Positions 19,899 through 29,178 of a DNA stretch of 64,000 nt are shown one piece after another (position 1 is the stretch's first letter; each line of letters opens with the position of its first letter). Source of the stretch: an uncultured cyanobacterium (GTDB lineage Bacteria > Cyanobacteriota > Cyanobacteriia > PCC-6307 > Cyanobiaceae); the NCBI GenBank assembly GCA_903935205.1, contig CAIZQU010000075.1, positions 1-64,000 on the forward strand. Direction: 5' to 3'. The notes under the pieces were generated by a model. That model saw nothing but the letters and a program-made list of their open reading frames with translations, searched no databases and was not told the origin of the DNA. Made by a program: the position numbers and the translations under genes.

Positions 19899-20588
19899 AT
19901 GTCTGCCCCCCCCTCGCCAGCCGCCGCGTCCCACGCCCCCACCCCTGTGCTGGCCCCGGCGCCGTTTCCGAGCGGTCCGGTGCGTCGCCTCCAGGGCCGC
20001 GGCGTGGCGGTGGTCGGCAATGACATCGACACCGACCGGATCATCCCGGCCCGCTTCCTCAAATGCGTCAGCTTCGATGGCCTCGCCCAGGGTGCCTTCG
20101 CCGATGACCGACTGGAGCAGCCCGGCGCCCATCCCTTCGATCGCCCCGAGCACCAGGGGGCCACGATTCTTGTGGTGAACGGCAACTTCGGCTGTGGTTC
20201 CAGCCGTGAACACGCCCCCCAGGCCCTGATGCGCTGGGGCATCCGCGCCCTGATCGGTGAGAGCTTCGCTGAGATCTTCTTCGGCAACTGCCTGGCCCTC
20301 GGCATCCCCTGTCTGCAGGCCCCGGCCGCCGATCTGGCGGCCTTGCAGGCGGCGCTGACGGCCTCACCCGCCACCATCCTCGACCTCGACATTGAGGCCC
20401 TGCGCCTCACCATCTCGCCGGCCGCCGGCGCAGGAGATCCCCGCTCCCTGGCCCTCTCCCTGGCCGAGGGCCCCCAGCGCATGCTGGTGAGCGGCCAGTG
20501 GGATGGCACCGCCCAGCTGCTCGCCCACGGGGCCGCCCTGGACGCCACCGCCGCCCGCCTGCCTTACCTGAGCGGCTTCGGAGCCTGA
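19899..20588 (+). CDS. leuD: 3-isopropylmalate dehydratase small subunit
   Basis: 229 aa swivel-domain partner of LeuC. Recognised by GNDIDTDRIIPARFLK, NFGCGSSREHAPQAL and FAEIFFGNC. An extra ~27-residue Ala/Pro N-terminal extension precedes the usual start. Downstream of leuC on the same strand and very likely co-transcribed. It converges with the LptD-like gene 44 bp later. Confidence 0.97.
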   Translation: MSAPPSPAAASHAPTPVLAPAPFPSGPVRRLQGRGVAVVGNDIDTDRIIPARFLKCVSFDGLAQGAFADDRLEQPGAHPFDRPEHQGATILVVNGNFGCGSSREHAPQALMRWGIRALIGESFAEIFFGNCLALGIPCLQAPAADLAALQAALTASPATILDLDIEALRLTISPAAGAGDPRSLALSLAEGPQRMLVSGQWDGTAQLLAHGAALDATAARLPYLSGFGA

Positions 20589-20632
20589 GGGGGCCGGGGG
20601 CAGGGCTGCGCGGGCGGCGGGGCCGGGCTCGC

Positions 20633-23600
20633 TCAGAACAGGCGCCGCAGGGTTTCCTGCTGCGGCGTGCGGGTCGGGTCCTGATAGGGCACAAAGGGCA
20701 GCCCGGGACCGTTGAAATTGAAGTCGTTGAGTTTCAGCCGCACCCCGCCGAGACCGTCGTAGGGGCTGTAGAAGAAGCCGATCTCATAGGCACGCCGCTG
20801 CCAGCGGAATTCGAGGTAGGAGTTGGTCACCTTGCCGAAATCCTCTGAATTGGGATCGACGTTGTAACCCACGCCACCGCTGAACACCAGCGGCCCGGCG
20901 ATCTGCTGGGTCAGGCCGATACCCAGGGTGCCCAGATCCACCGCCCGATCGAAGCTGAATGGGCTGGCCCCCTGGCGCAGGCTGCCGCCGCCGGTGATCG
21001 TCAGTTCGGTGTAGTCGAGATAGGGCTTGATGAAATGCCCCAGGGTCAGGGTGGGGCCGCCGCTCAGGCTGAGGGTGTTCTGGTGATTGCCGTCGCCGTA
21101 ATAGGCGAAGCTCCCCAGCACGTTGGCCTGCAGCCGCAGCCCCGGTTGAATCGGAACGGCGCTATTGGCCAGGCCTGCCGTGGCGGTGGCGGGGGCGGGC
21201 TGCCCCTGCCAGAGGGGATAGCTGAAGTTCACCGAACCGATGCCGCTGAATCGCCAGAAGTCGGCCAGGTTGTTGCTGCTGAAGTCGTTGCCCTTGAAAT
21301 TGCCGACACCGGTGCGCCACAGATAGTTGCTGCTCAACTTGCCCCAGTTGGGCAGGTTGCCCTTCCCCTCCAGGGAAGTCCCGTAGGCCGAGTAGATGTC
21401 CTGTTCGCCGAGCGTGCCGTTCCAGGTGCGGTAGCGGTAGGCGCCGAACAGACGCCAGTCGCTTGAGCCGATCAGCGGCAGGCTGAGACTGCGTTTGAAG
21501 TCCGCCCAGCTGCGGGTGCCGTTGGCGATGTTGTCGGGGTTGAAGGTCGAGACATCCAGCGTGGCATCGGAGCGGAAGCCAGCGACTTCGCCGCGCAGGG
21601 TGGTGAGCAGACCGAACAGATCTGAGGTCTTGGCACTCTGGCGCTGCGGCTCGGCATTCGCCGATTGGCCCGGGAGGGGATAGCTGTCGGTGCTGCCATC
21701 AATCGCCCGCTGAATCAGGAGCTGGGGCTGCACGGTCAGCACCCCTTTCTCGCCGATCGGCGCGACGACATTGTAGCCGCCGTAGTAGCCATCCCGGTCT
21801 TCCTTGTCGATGCCGAGAACCCAGCGATTATCGATTTTTTCTTCTTTTTTGATCCGCGTGCTCCGCGTCACCGGCACCGCCAGGCTGTCCTCCACGATCA
21901 GATGGTTGCGGCCGGCGCGAATCTGGGTGTCGCCGTTCGGCAGCAATGTGGCCACCACATCTTCCGAATCCATCCAGGTCTGGGCCGGCGTGAACGGGTC
22001 GTTGCTGAAGGCCATGCGATCGGCCTTCAAGGTGTCGCGACTGAAGCGCAGCCTGCCGCTCTGGATCCGCCAGCGGCTGATCGTGCCCTGCACCAGCTGG
22101 CTGTTGCTGGAGGTGGTCAGGCTGTTGAGCTGGCTGGGCTTGATGCCGCCATAGTCGTTGATCTCATCCGGTGTGGTCAGCGTTGAGGGAAAGCCGTGGC
22201 GGCGCTCGGCCCGCAGGCTTTGCTGGAACGTCACATCCCGCACCCGCTGGTCGAGCTTCGCGATCGCGGCATTCCGCGCCTGCTCCTGGGCCCGGGCCCT
22301 CTTCCAGATGTTGTCGGTCGGGCGTCGGCCGGGGGCGGCGGGGGCGGCGGCCGGGCGGGCGGGGTCACCCGGAGGGGCGCCGAGGGTCACCAGGTTCAGC
22401 TGGCTGGCGAGGGTGTGGGCCTCCCGGCTCTCCGGCGCTGGCGCCCCGGGGCAGCCCTGGGCGGGCGGCAGGCTCACCGGCAGCCGCGGTGCCGGGGAGC
22501 TGCCGAAGCGATAGCGCAGACCGAGCAGATAACCGTTGCTGCCCTCGCTCACGCCGCTGTAGGTGCCGTAGGCGCCGGAGCGGTGGTGGATGCGGCCGAT
22601 CGCCGAGAGTTGGGGGCTGACCAGGGCCTCGACCTCAAAGGCGAGGTAATTGAGGAAGGTGGTGTAGTTCTCGCGGAAGGTCTTTTCGTAGTTGCTGGCT
22701 TCCGTCAGCAGGCTGACCCCTTCCACGGCATAGAGGCTCAGCCAGGGCCGCAGCCACAGACGTACCCCCAGACCCGCCGTGCCTTCGCCGAAGTTCTGGC
22801 CTGGTGTGGTCGCGAAGGGGTCGTCCTGGTTGAAGCCGCCGCCGGGCATCGAACGGGAGCGGTGGTTGAGCAGGTTGCCATCGAATTCGAGGGCGAATGG
22901 TCCGCCGTCGATCAGTCGCCGTTGCAGGCCCACGCCGCCCAGATACTCAGGCCTGAATTTGCCTTTGAAGACGAAGGTATCGCCGAAATTCGCCGTGAAC
23001 ATCTGGCCTCCCCACAGCGTTGCCGCCCAGGGGGAGGGATGCCAGTCGGGTTGGGGTGGTAGGTCCGGCGGGCAGCTGATCGGTTCGATCGGCGGCAGCG
23101 TTGCTGTGGGGGCGGTGCCGAGGTTCAGGTCGCCGGCGACCCCATCGAGGTCCAGAACCCCGTAGACGTCCTCCATCTCCCCCCAACCCTCCGGCAGGCT
23201 GAACCGCAGGCGGCTGGCCTGCAGATACTGCTGGCCCCGCTGGAAGCGCACCCGCCCCGAGGCCGCCAGCACCCGGGTGCTGGGATCAAACTCCAGCCGG
23301 TCGGCCAGGATGCGGCCGCCGGCGATCAGGGCCGAGACCTGGCCGGTGGCCACAAAGCGGTTGAGCTGGCGGTCGTAGAGCTGGCGGTCGGCCGAGAGCT
23401 GCAGCTCCAGCGGCACACCCACCGCTGCCGTTGCGCTGCCCGCGGTGGCGGGAGCTGCAGATGGGGGCGCAGCACGCCCAGGGCCGCGGCCTGGGGGGGC
23501 TGGCGGTGGGCTGGAGGCTCCGGGCTGGGGGCCGGAGGGGACCGGGACCGCGGCATCGCCCATGGGCGGCATCCCCGGGGCTGCCAGGCCCGCTGTTCCC

Positions 23601-23749
23601 AGGGCAAGCGCCAGGGGCAGGGCTCCGGCGCCTCGGATCAGAAGGCGTCTGGAGGGGCCGCGGAGGCCCAGGGGCGGCTGATCGGCTGCAGGCCATCGCT
23701 GGAACGCCACGATCGGCCTGGGCTGGCAAGGTGGGCGTGATCCTGCCAT
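20633..23749 (-). CDS. DUF3769 LptD/OstA-like outer-membrane protein with embedded PagL-like barrel
   Basis: 1038 aa. After an N-terminal basic/hydrophobic signal (about 34-58), an OstA/LptA-like segment (about 115-210: LSADRQLYDRQLNRFVATG, LEFDPSTRVLAASGRVRF) is followed by a beta-rich region (about 240-416) that resembles the lipid A deacylase PagL. It includes RIHHRSGAYGTYSGVSEG, with an H389-x-S391 pair and E402. The rest (about 500-1038) is the cyanobacterial DUF3769 region with many beta strands ending in PQQETLRRLF, a likely LptD-type barrel for LPS export. ATG at 23749 is chosen because it begins just before the signal; longer frames upstream run through a tandem repeat. Confidence 0.87.
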   Translation of the reverse strand: MAGSRPPCQPRPIVAFQRWPAADQPPLGLRGPSRRLLIRGAGALPLALALGTAGLAAPGMPPMGDAAVPVPSGPQPGASSPPPAPPGRGPGRAAPPSAAPATAGSATAAVGVPLELQLSADRQLYDRQLNRFVATGQVSALIAGGRILADRLEFDPSTRVLAASGRVRFQRGQQYLQASRLRFSLPEGWGEMEDVYGVLDLDGVAGDLNLGTAPTATLPPIEPISCPPDLPPQPDWHPSPWAATLWGGQMFTANFGDTFVFKGKFRPEYLGGVGLQRRLIDGGPFALEFDGNLLNHRSRSMPGGGFNQDDPFATTPGQNFGEGTAGLGVRLWLRPWLSLYAVEGVSLLTEASNYEKTFRENYTTFLNYLAFEVEALVSPQLSAIGRIHHRSGAYGTYSGVSEGSNGYLLGLRYRFGSSPAPRLPVSLPPAQGCPGAPAPESREAHTLASQLNLVTLGAPPGDPARPAAAPAAPGRRPTDNIWKRARAQEQARNAAIAKLDQRVRDVTFQQSLRAERRHGFPSTLTTPDEINDYGGIKPSQLNSLTTSSNSQLVQGTISRWRIQSGRLRFSRDTLKADRMAFSNDPFTPAQTWMDSEDVVATLLPNGDTQIRAGRNHLIVEDSLAVPVTRSTRIKKEEKIDNRWVLGIDKEDRDGYYGGYNVVAPIGEKGVLTVQPQLLIQRAIDGSTDSYPLPGQSANAEPQRQSAKTSDLFGLLTTLRGEVAGFRSDATLDVSTFNPDNIANGTRSWADFKRSLSLPLIGSSDWRLFGAYRYRTWNGTLGEQDIYSAYGTSLEGKGNLPNWGKLSSNYLWRTGVGNFKGNDFSSNNLADFWRFSGIGSVNFSYPLWQGQPAPATATAGLANSAVPIQPGLRLQANVLGSFAYYGDGNHQNTLSLSGGPTLTLGHFIKPYLDYTELTITGGGSLRQGASPFSFDRAVDLGTLGIGLTQQIAGPLVFSGGVGYNVDPNSEDFGKVTNSYLEFRWQRRAYEIGFFYSPYDGLGGVRLKLNDFNFNGPGLPFVPYQDPTRTPQQETLRRLF

Positions 23750-23950
23750 GGCAGCGGAGGGGTTCGTCGCCCCCACCGACCGCTTGCTGCCTTGGGGGGG
23801 GGCCGGCCGGCCCCGTCCGGCGCCCGGGTGGATGGCCCAGCCATGGGTCCGCCCGCTGGCGCCGGAAGGATCGCGGGCCAGCCGTTGCGCCGCCGGCTCG
23901 GCCGCCGGCCCCTTGCCTGGCCTCAGGCCCTGCAGGCCTCTGATGACAAG

Positions 23951-24027
23951 CGTGTGACCAGCGTGTGACCAGCGTGTGACCAGCGTCAGACCACCGTCAG
24001 ACCACCGCGAGCCCACCTTGTGACCAC
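23951..24027. repeat. 11-bp tandem repeat, 7 copies
   Basis: Unit cgtgtgaccag: three perfect copies (23951-23983), then two cgtcagaccac, one cgcgagcccac and one cttgtgaccac. It is a diverging minisatellite about 200 bp upstream of the LptD-like gene. There are no spacers, so it is not a CRISPR array. Confidence 0.92.
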
Positions 24028-24652
24028 CGTGCCAGTCCCGGCTTGTCTGCGGGTGAACCGGGAGGGACCAAGGTTGGGACCGGGCTGGGGGCCTGTTGCG
24101 CGTTCGCAGACAGGCCAGGCCCTGAACAGAGACAGGCCCGATCGGGCGCCGATCGCGGGCTCAGCCTGAGACAAAGGGCATCAGGAGCAACGCCCCAGCT
24201 TGATGCAGGATCTACCGCGGCGCCATCGTTCTGCCCTTTGGCACGATGTCGCCATCGCGATGCCGATGGGATTCATGGGAGACCCGCTTCCGTTCCCAGC
24301 GAGATCACCCCATGGATCCGGAGCCACGACGGCCACGCGCAACAGGCTCCTGGTTCCGTCGGCGTGCCCTTGTGATCCCGCCCGGGCCGACGGTCTCAGC
24401 AGGCCCGTCAGCGGCCCTGGCGGCATGCTCCTGGGCTCCTGGGCATCGCCCTGATGGAGGGACGAGGACCTCCATCGGAAACCCCCCGATCCCCGCAGAG
24501 CGGCAACCGGGGGGTGAGCCCTGAGGGGGCGGTGCTGGGGCCAGGTGAGACGGGGCTGGATCCAGCCACCGCCGATGGCACGGCCAGGGCTCAAGGACCG
24601 CCAGCCGGAGGCGCAGCGTTGCTGAAGCCAAACACGGCCTTGCTGAGCGGCT

Positions 24653-24699
24653 TTGCCTTGCTTTGGCTTGCCTTGGCTTGGCTTGGCTTGGCTTGCCTC
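24653..24699. repeat. TTGGC pentanucleotide repeat
   Basis: Four perfect consecutive ttggc units (24673-24692) flanked by imperfect copies such as tttgc and ttgcc. Simple slippage-type repeat in a non-coding stretch. Confidence 0.85.
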
Positions 24700-24784
24700 T
24701 GCCGCAGTCAGAAGGGTCAACCGGAGCACCGACGCCAGCCCCTTTGGAGCGGCAGCGGCGGGCAGCGGCCCCTGGCCGGCGGAT

Positions 24785-24904
24785 TCAGTCTTCCAGGTCC
24801 TTGCGGCTGGGGGTGCGGCTCGGGTCGCTGGCCAGGAAGCCGAACACGAAGATCCCGATGAAGAAGAACACAACGGAATAAACCGAGATCTTGAGGGCGA
24901 GCAT
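24785..24904 (-). CDS. psbI: photosystem II reaction center protein I
   Basis: 39 aa, the exact family length. One transmembrane helix followed by the conserved stromal end [19 protein letters not shown]. PsbI is a low-molecular-weight thylakoid subunit next to D1 that helps PSII assembly. The ATG at 24904 gives the canonical [12 protein letters not shown] start; upstream in-frame codons are unrelated. It is divergent from the alpha-mannosidase gene. Confidence 0.97.
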   Translation of the reverse strand: MLALKISVYSVVFFFIGIFVFGFLASDPSRTPSRKDLED

Positions 24905-25065
24905 GGGCTGTCCGGCGGTTGAGCGGGCGGTTGACAGGAGAGAGGGCAGGGCCGTTGTCGGCGACCGACAGGCCAGGGACACAGGCCTGAATGACAGGCC
25001 GTGAACGGCTGCGGACTCGTTCTGCCGCGGCCCCATCATCCTATGGGGCTTGTGAGGCTATCCAA

Positions 25066-28000
25066 ATGCCCGAGGGGCAGTCGCCGTGGCCGGAGGCCCG
25101 GATTGAAATGTTTCAGTCACGTTCCGCGGCTCGGCCTCCCCTGGAGCTTCTGGGGCTCTGGCGCTGCCAGGGGCCCGATGGCGCCCCGATCGCGGCTCTG
25201 GCCGATCCCTGGGGCCAGCGCCACCGCCCCGACTGGCATGCCCGAGGCCTGCTGATCTGGCCCCGCGGCGGCCTGATCCGCACCCTGCGACTCAGGCTTG
25301 GCCTCCCTGAGGACTGGCGGCACCTGGGGCCGGATCAGGCCAGGGCCAGGCTGGTGTTGCGCTGGTGGGCCGACGCCGCGGAGCTCCGGGTCGATGGCCG
25401 CACCGTGCACCGCGGCGATCTCTTCGACACCGCCTGCCGTTGGCCGCTGCCGTTGCGCTGGTGGCAGGGGGAGGCGCTGGAGCTGGAGCTGGTGCTGCGC
25501 AGTCCGCTCCACGACGATGGCGCCCTGATCCAGAGCCGCGTCGAGCTGGAGCCCCGCGACCCGTCCGACCCCCTCGGTCTGCTGGCGCCGGTGCTGGCGG
25601 AGCTGGAGCAGCTGCGCGCCGAGCAGGGTGCCGGCGGCCCCCAGGCTGGACCGGGGCCCGGGCTGGTGCAGGTGCTGGGTCACGCCCATCTCGATCTGGC
25701 CTGGCTCTGGCCGGTCGCCGACACCTGGCGGGCGGCGGAGCGCACCTTCCGGTCCGTTCTCGCCCTGCAGGAGCGTTTCGCCGACCTCCATTTCGGCCAT
25801 TCCACCCCTGCCCTCTTCGCCTGGCTGGAGCGCCACCGCCCCGCCCTGTTCGCCCGCATCGCCGCCGCCGTGGCGGCCGGCCGCTGGGAGCCCCTGTGTG
25901 GCCCGTGGGTCGAGACCGATGCCGTGCTGATCGGCACCGCCTCGTTGCTGCGCCAGTTTCAGGAGGGTCAGCGCTACTGCCGCCGCACCTTCCCCTCCTG
26001 GGAGCACAACCTGGCCTGGCTGCCGGACAGCTTCGGCTTCAGCGCCGGCCTGCCGGCCGTGGCTGCGGCCACCGGGGTGGACTGGTTCTGCACCCACAAA
26101 CTCGCCTGGAACGCCACCAACCCCTTCCCCCACAAGCTGTTCCGCTGGCGCAGCCGCTGCGGAGCCGAGCTGCTGGCCCTGATCACCGCCCCGATCGGCA
26201 GCGATGGCGATCCCGTGGCGATCGAGCGCCATCGCCTCGGCTGGCGCGCATCCAGCGGTTGCGACGACGTGCTCTGGCTGCCGGGGGTGGGCGATCACGG
26301 CGGCGGCCCGACCGCGGAGATGTTGGAGCAGCTCGCCCTCTGGCAGGGCCATCCCGCCGTCGCCCCCCAGCGCCACGGCAGCGTGCGCCGCTTCCTGAAC
26401 GATCTGGAACCCCTGCGCCGCCAGCTGCCGATCTGGCGCGATGAGCTCTATCTGGAGCTGCACCGCGGCTGTGCCACCAGCCGGCCCGATCAGAAGCGCC
26501 ACAACCGCAGCCTGGAGCGGTTGCTGCGGGAGGCCGAGCTGGCTCTGGCCCTGGCCGGCAGTGCGGCCGGAGACTCGGCCGGAGGCTCGGCCCTCACTGA
26601 GGCCAGGCCCACCGATCCGGTGGTCACTGGATCCGCCGGGATGCCGCTCGGGTCGGCCGAACCCGGCCGCACCGATCACTTCAGCGAGCCACCCGACTGG
26701 CGGCCGCTGCTGTTCCAGCAGTTTCACGACATCCTTCCCGGCACGGCGATCCCGGAGGTGTTCGACCAGGCCGAGACCGAATGGCGCCGCGCCCGCCGCC
26801 GCGCCCGCCGCCAGCGGGACCGGGCCCTGGCCGCCGCTTCCGCCGCCAGCGCTCGCCAGGCCGATGGTCGCGAGCGCTGGCGGGTGGTGCAGCTGCTGCC
26901 CCTGGCGGCCCAGGCCCGCACCCTGCGCCTGCCGCCCGGCCGCTGGACCCTGGTCGACCCCGCTACTGGGGAGCAGCCCCTGCCCCAGCAAGGCGCCAGG
27001 GGGGGGGGCACCTGGCTGCAGTTGCCCCCGATCGCCGGCGTCGCCGCCCTCGAACTCCGCCGCCAGCCCGGAGCCGGTCAGGCGCCACCCCCGGGGGCCT
27101 GGCCGGCTCCGGCCGCCGCCCCTGAGGACTCCGTGGTTCCGAGCGGCGCAGGGCGGACCGATGCTGCGGCGATCCATGCTCCGGTGCGGCTGGACCCGGC
27201 ACCGGAGCTGGGGGAGGGCCGCTGGCGGCTGAGCAACGGTCTGCTCACGGCGATCATCGGGCCCGAGGGGATCGAGCAGCTCCTCGATTCCCGCGGCCGG
27301 CCCCAGCTGGCCGCGCCCCTGACCTGGTGCCGCTTCTCGGACCGCGGCGAGTTCTGGGATGCCTGGGATATCGCCCCCGATTACCGCCAGCACCCCCTGA
27401 AGCTCCGCTGGAGCGGGCCGGCCCGCTGGCTGGAGCGGGGACCCCTCGCCGCCCAGGTCCAGTGGATCGGCCGCTGCGGCCGCAGCGCCCTGCGCCTGGA
27501 CGGGCGGCTGCTGGCGGGCAGTCCCTGGCTGGAGCTGGTGTTCAGCGTCGACTGGCGGCAGCGCCATGAGCTGCTGCGGTTCGAGGTGCCCCTGGCCCGG
27601 TCGGCGGTTCGCTGGGCCGCGGACACCCCCGCCGGGGTCCTGGAGCGACCGGCGGCGCCGCGCACGCCCCGGGAGGCGGCCCGCTGGGAGGTACCCGCCC
27701 TGGCCTGGCTGGCTGCGGTGGAGGAGGGGGCCGCCGGCGGGGGGCTGGCGGTGCTCCTCGATGGCCCCCAGGGGGTCGATGCCGGCCCTGAGCGGCTGGG
27801 GGTGTCGCTGCTGCGGGGCCCGACCTGGCCCGATCCGGGGGCCGACAACGGCTGGCAGCGCTGCCGCCTGGCGCTGCTGCCCTGTCCGGAGGGCTGGCGC
27901 CAGGCGGAGGTGCCGGCCCAGGCCAGGCGCTTCCGGGAGCCCCTCTGGTGCCATCCCCTGGCCCCAGCGAGCCAGGGGGCACCTCTGGGAGCGTTGGCCC

Positions 28001-28299
28001 CCCTGGCTCCGGACCTCGCATTGATCAGCCTGAGGGAGGCGGGTGATGGCAGCGGCGAGCAGCTGCTGGCGGTGCAGAACGAAGGACCATGCCGCCGCCG
28101 GGTCGATCCGGGGGGAGGCTGGGAGCTGGTGGAGCGTCTCGATGGCCTGGGGCGGCCGCTGCAGCGCCCTGGACCAGGCCATGGGACCCTGCCATTGCCG
28201 GCGAGCGAACGGGACGGATCTCCCTCGGATCGCAGCCTGGCCGTGGATGACCGGCTGGGGCCCTGGCAACTGGGCTTCTGGCGCCTCAGGCGCCGCTGA
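25066..28299 (+). CDS. glycoside hydrolase family 38 alpha-mannosidase
   Basis: About 1077 aa, cytoplasmic (no signal peptide). GH38 zinc enzymes release alpha-mannose. Visible features: the zinc-binding H-x-D in GHAHLDLAWLWP (about residue 203), the catalytic Asp region WLPDSFGFSAGLP (about residue 320), the metal-binding GVGDHGGGPT, the mid-domain FQQFHDILPGTAIPEV, and beta-sandwich C-terminal domains with ALELRRQP and FWDAWDI. All core motifs appear intact, so the enzyme is probably active. ATG at 25066 is chosen; 24991 and 25108 are in-frame alternatives. It is divergent from psbI and converges with psbN. Confidence 0.92.
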   Translation: MPEGQSPWPEARIEMFQSRSAARPPLELLGLWRCQGPDGAPIAALADPWGQRHRPDWHARGLLIWPRGGLIRTLRLRLGLPEDWRHLGPDQARARLVLRWWADAAELRVDGRTVHRGDLFDTACRWPLPLRWWQGEALELELVLRSPLHDDGALIQSRVELEPRDPSDPLGLLAPVLAELEQLRAEQGAGGPQAGPGPGLVQVLGHAHLDLAWLWPVADTWRAAERTFRSVLALQERFADLHFGHSTPALFAWLERHRPALFARIAAAVAAGRWEPLCGPWVETDAVLIGTASLLRQFQEGQRYCRRTFPSWEHNLAWLPDSFGFSAGLPAVAAATGVDWFCTHKLAWNATNPFPHKLFRWRSRCGAELLALITAPIGSDGDPVAIERHRLGWRASSGCDDVLWLPGVGDHGGGPTAEMLEQLALWQGHPAVAPQRHGSVRRFLNDLEPLRRQLPIWRDELYLELHRGCATSRPDQKRHNRSLERLLREAELALALAGSAAGDSAGGSALTEARPTDPVVTGSAGMPLGSAEPGRTDHFSEPPDWRPLLFQQFHDILPGTAIPEVFDQAETEWRRARRRARRQRDRALAAASAASARQADGRERWRVVQLLPLAAQARTLRLPPGRWTLVDPATGEQPLPQQGARGGGTWLQLPPIAGVAALELRRQPGAGQAPPPGAWPAPAAAPEDSVVPSGAGRTDAAAIHAPVRLDPAPELGEGRWRLSNGLLTAIIGPEGIEQLLDSRGRPQLAAPLTWCRFSDRGEFWDAWDIAPDYRQHPLKLRWSGPARWLERGPLAAQVQWIGRCGRSALRLDGRLLAGSPWLELVFSVDWRQRHELLRFEVPLARSAVRWAADTPAGVLERPAAPRTPREAARWEVPALAWLAAVEEGAAGGGLAVLLDGPQGVDAGPERLGVSLLRGPTWPDPGADNGWQRCRLALLPCPEGWRQAEVPAQARRFREPLWCHPLAPASQGAPLGALAPLAPDLALISLREAGDGSGEQLLAVQNEGPCRRRVDPGGGWELVERLDGLGRPLQRPGPGHGTLPLPASERDGSPSDRSLAVDDRLGPWQLGFWRLRRR

Positions 28300-28317
28300 G
28301 GCCCGGGCTGTTCAGGG

Positions 28318-28464
28318 TCAGTCGTCGTGGTCGTCGAAGGGGTCGGTCAGCTTGCGGGAGGGCGGACCGAAGGCCGTGTAGATGCCGAAACCGGTGAGGC
28401 CCAACAGAACGGTGAGCACCGCGATGGCCACGGAGAGGGCGGGGGAGGTGGTGCTGGGTTCCAT
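28318..28464 (-). CDS. psbN: PsbN, photosystem II assembly protein
   Basis: 48 aa: one transmembrane helix, then the hallmark GFGIYTAFGPPSRKLTDPF and an acidic end. PsbN is not a PSII subunit but is needed for early PSII assembly and repair. As in other cyanobacteria and plastids it is encoded opposite psbH, here divergent with 145 bp between the start codons. The ATG is followed directly by EPSTTSPALSVAIAV. Confidence 0.96.
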   Translation of the reverse strand: MEPSTTSPALSVAIAVLTVLLGLTGFGIYTAFGPPSRKLTDPFDDHDD

Positions 28465-28609
28465 GGGGGGGCCGGCCTGGCGTAGGGGTGGGTGACCGAT
28501 CCGACGAACGCGGCGGGCTTCGTCACATCTTTCGACAGGGCTCCCGGAGCCGCCGCCGACTCCCCTACAGTAGCCAGAGCGATCTGCCGTCTGAGAGGAC
28601 CGAGCCGCC

Positions 28610-28810
28610 ATGGCCCAACGCACCCGTCTGGGAGACATCCTTCGCCCCCTGAATTCCGAGTACGGCAAGGTCGTTCCCGGTTGGGGCACCACACCGGTCA
28701 TGGGCATTTTCATGCTCCTGTTTCTCGTCTTCCTGCTGGTGATCCTGCAGCTGTACAACAAGTCGCTGCTGCTCGAGGGCATCAATGTCAACTGGAATGG
28801 CGTCGGCTGA
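28610..28810 (+). CDS. psbH: photosystem II protein H
   Basis: 66 aa. A polar N-terminus ([19 protein letters not shown]) is followed by GWGTTPVMG and one transmembrane helix, then [14 protein letters not shown], all conserved in PsbH. A thylakoid PSII core subunit near CP47. Divergent from psbN; tatA follows 27 bp downstream in the same direction. Confidence 0.98.
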   Translation: MAQRTRLGDILRPLNSEYGKVVPGWGTTPVMGIFMLLFLVFLLVILQLYNKSLLLEGINVNWNGVG

Positions 28811-28837
28811 TCGCCGCGCCAACGCCGGATTCCGTCC

Positions 28838-29164
28838 ATGAATATCTTCGGCATCGGCCTACCGGAGATGGCGGTGATTGCCGCCATCGGTCTGTTGGTC
28901 TTCGGTCCTAAGCGTCTGCCCGAGCTCGGCAAGACCCTGGGGCGCACTCTCCGTGGGTTCCAGTCGGCGTCCCAGGAATTCGAAAAGGAGTTCCGTTCGG
29001 CCATCACCCCCGAACCGGCCTCCGAGACCGAGATGGTGGCGGCTCAGGTTTTGCCGGCTGCCGATTCCGGGGTTTCGGCGGCGGTGACAACCTCTGATCC
29101 CCAGGCCATCGGCGCAACCGCCGAAACCGTCGATGTCATCAGTGCCGATCAGCCCCAGGGCTGA
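28838..29164 (+). CDS. tatA: Sec-independent protein translocase TatA/TatB-type
   Basis: 108 aa. Short N-terminal transmembrane helix (MNIFGIGLPEMAVIAAIGLL), the hinge VFGPKRLPELGKTLGR, an amphipathic helix (to about residue 55) and an acidic disordered tail. The hinge and amphipathic helix define the TatA/B/E family; cyanobacterial TatA and TatB are hard to separate by eye. The protein builds the twin-arginine export pore in thylakoid and plasma membranes. It lies between psbH and pth, a common picocyanobacterial order. Confidence 0.92.
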   Translation: MNIFGIGLPEMAVIAAIGLLVFGPKRLPELGKTLGRTLRGFQSASQEFEKEFRSAITPEPASETEMVAAQVLPAADSGVSAAVTTSDPQAIGATAETVDVISADQPQG

Positions 29165-29178
29165 GGGTATGGACAGCT

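Larger units (their letters stand above)
23750..24784. other. long intergenic region with tandem repeats
   Basis: About 1 kb between the LptD-like gene and psbI. It contains the 11-bp minisatellite and the TTGGC repeat listed separately. Open frames on both strands lack recognisable motifs. No RNA gene is recognised. Confidence 0.5.

Noticed and set aside
23951-24027. Possible CRISPR array
   Set aside because: Units are 11 bp, contiguous and without spacers; no cas genes nearby.
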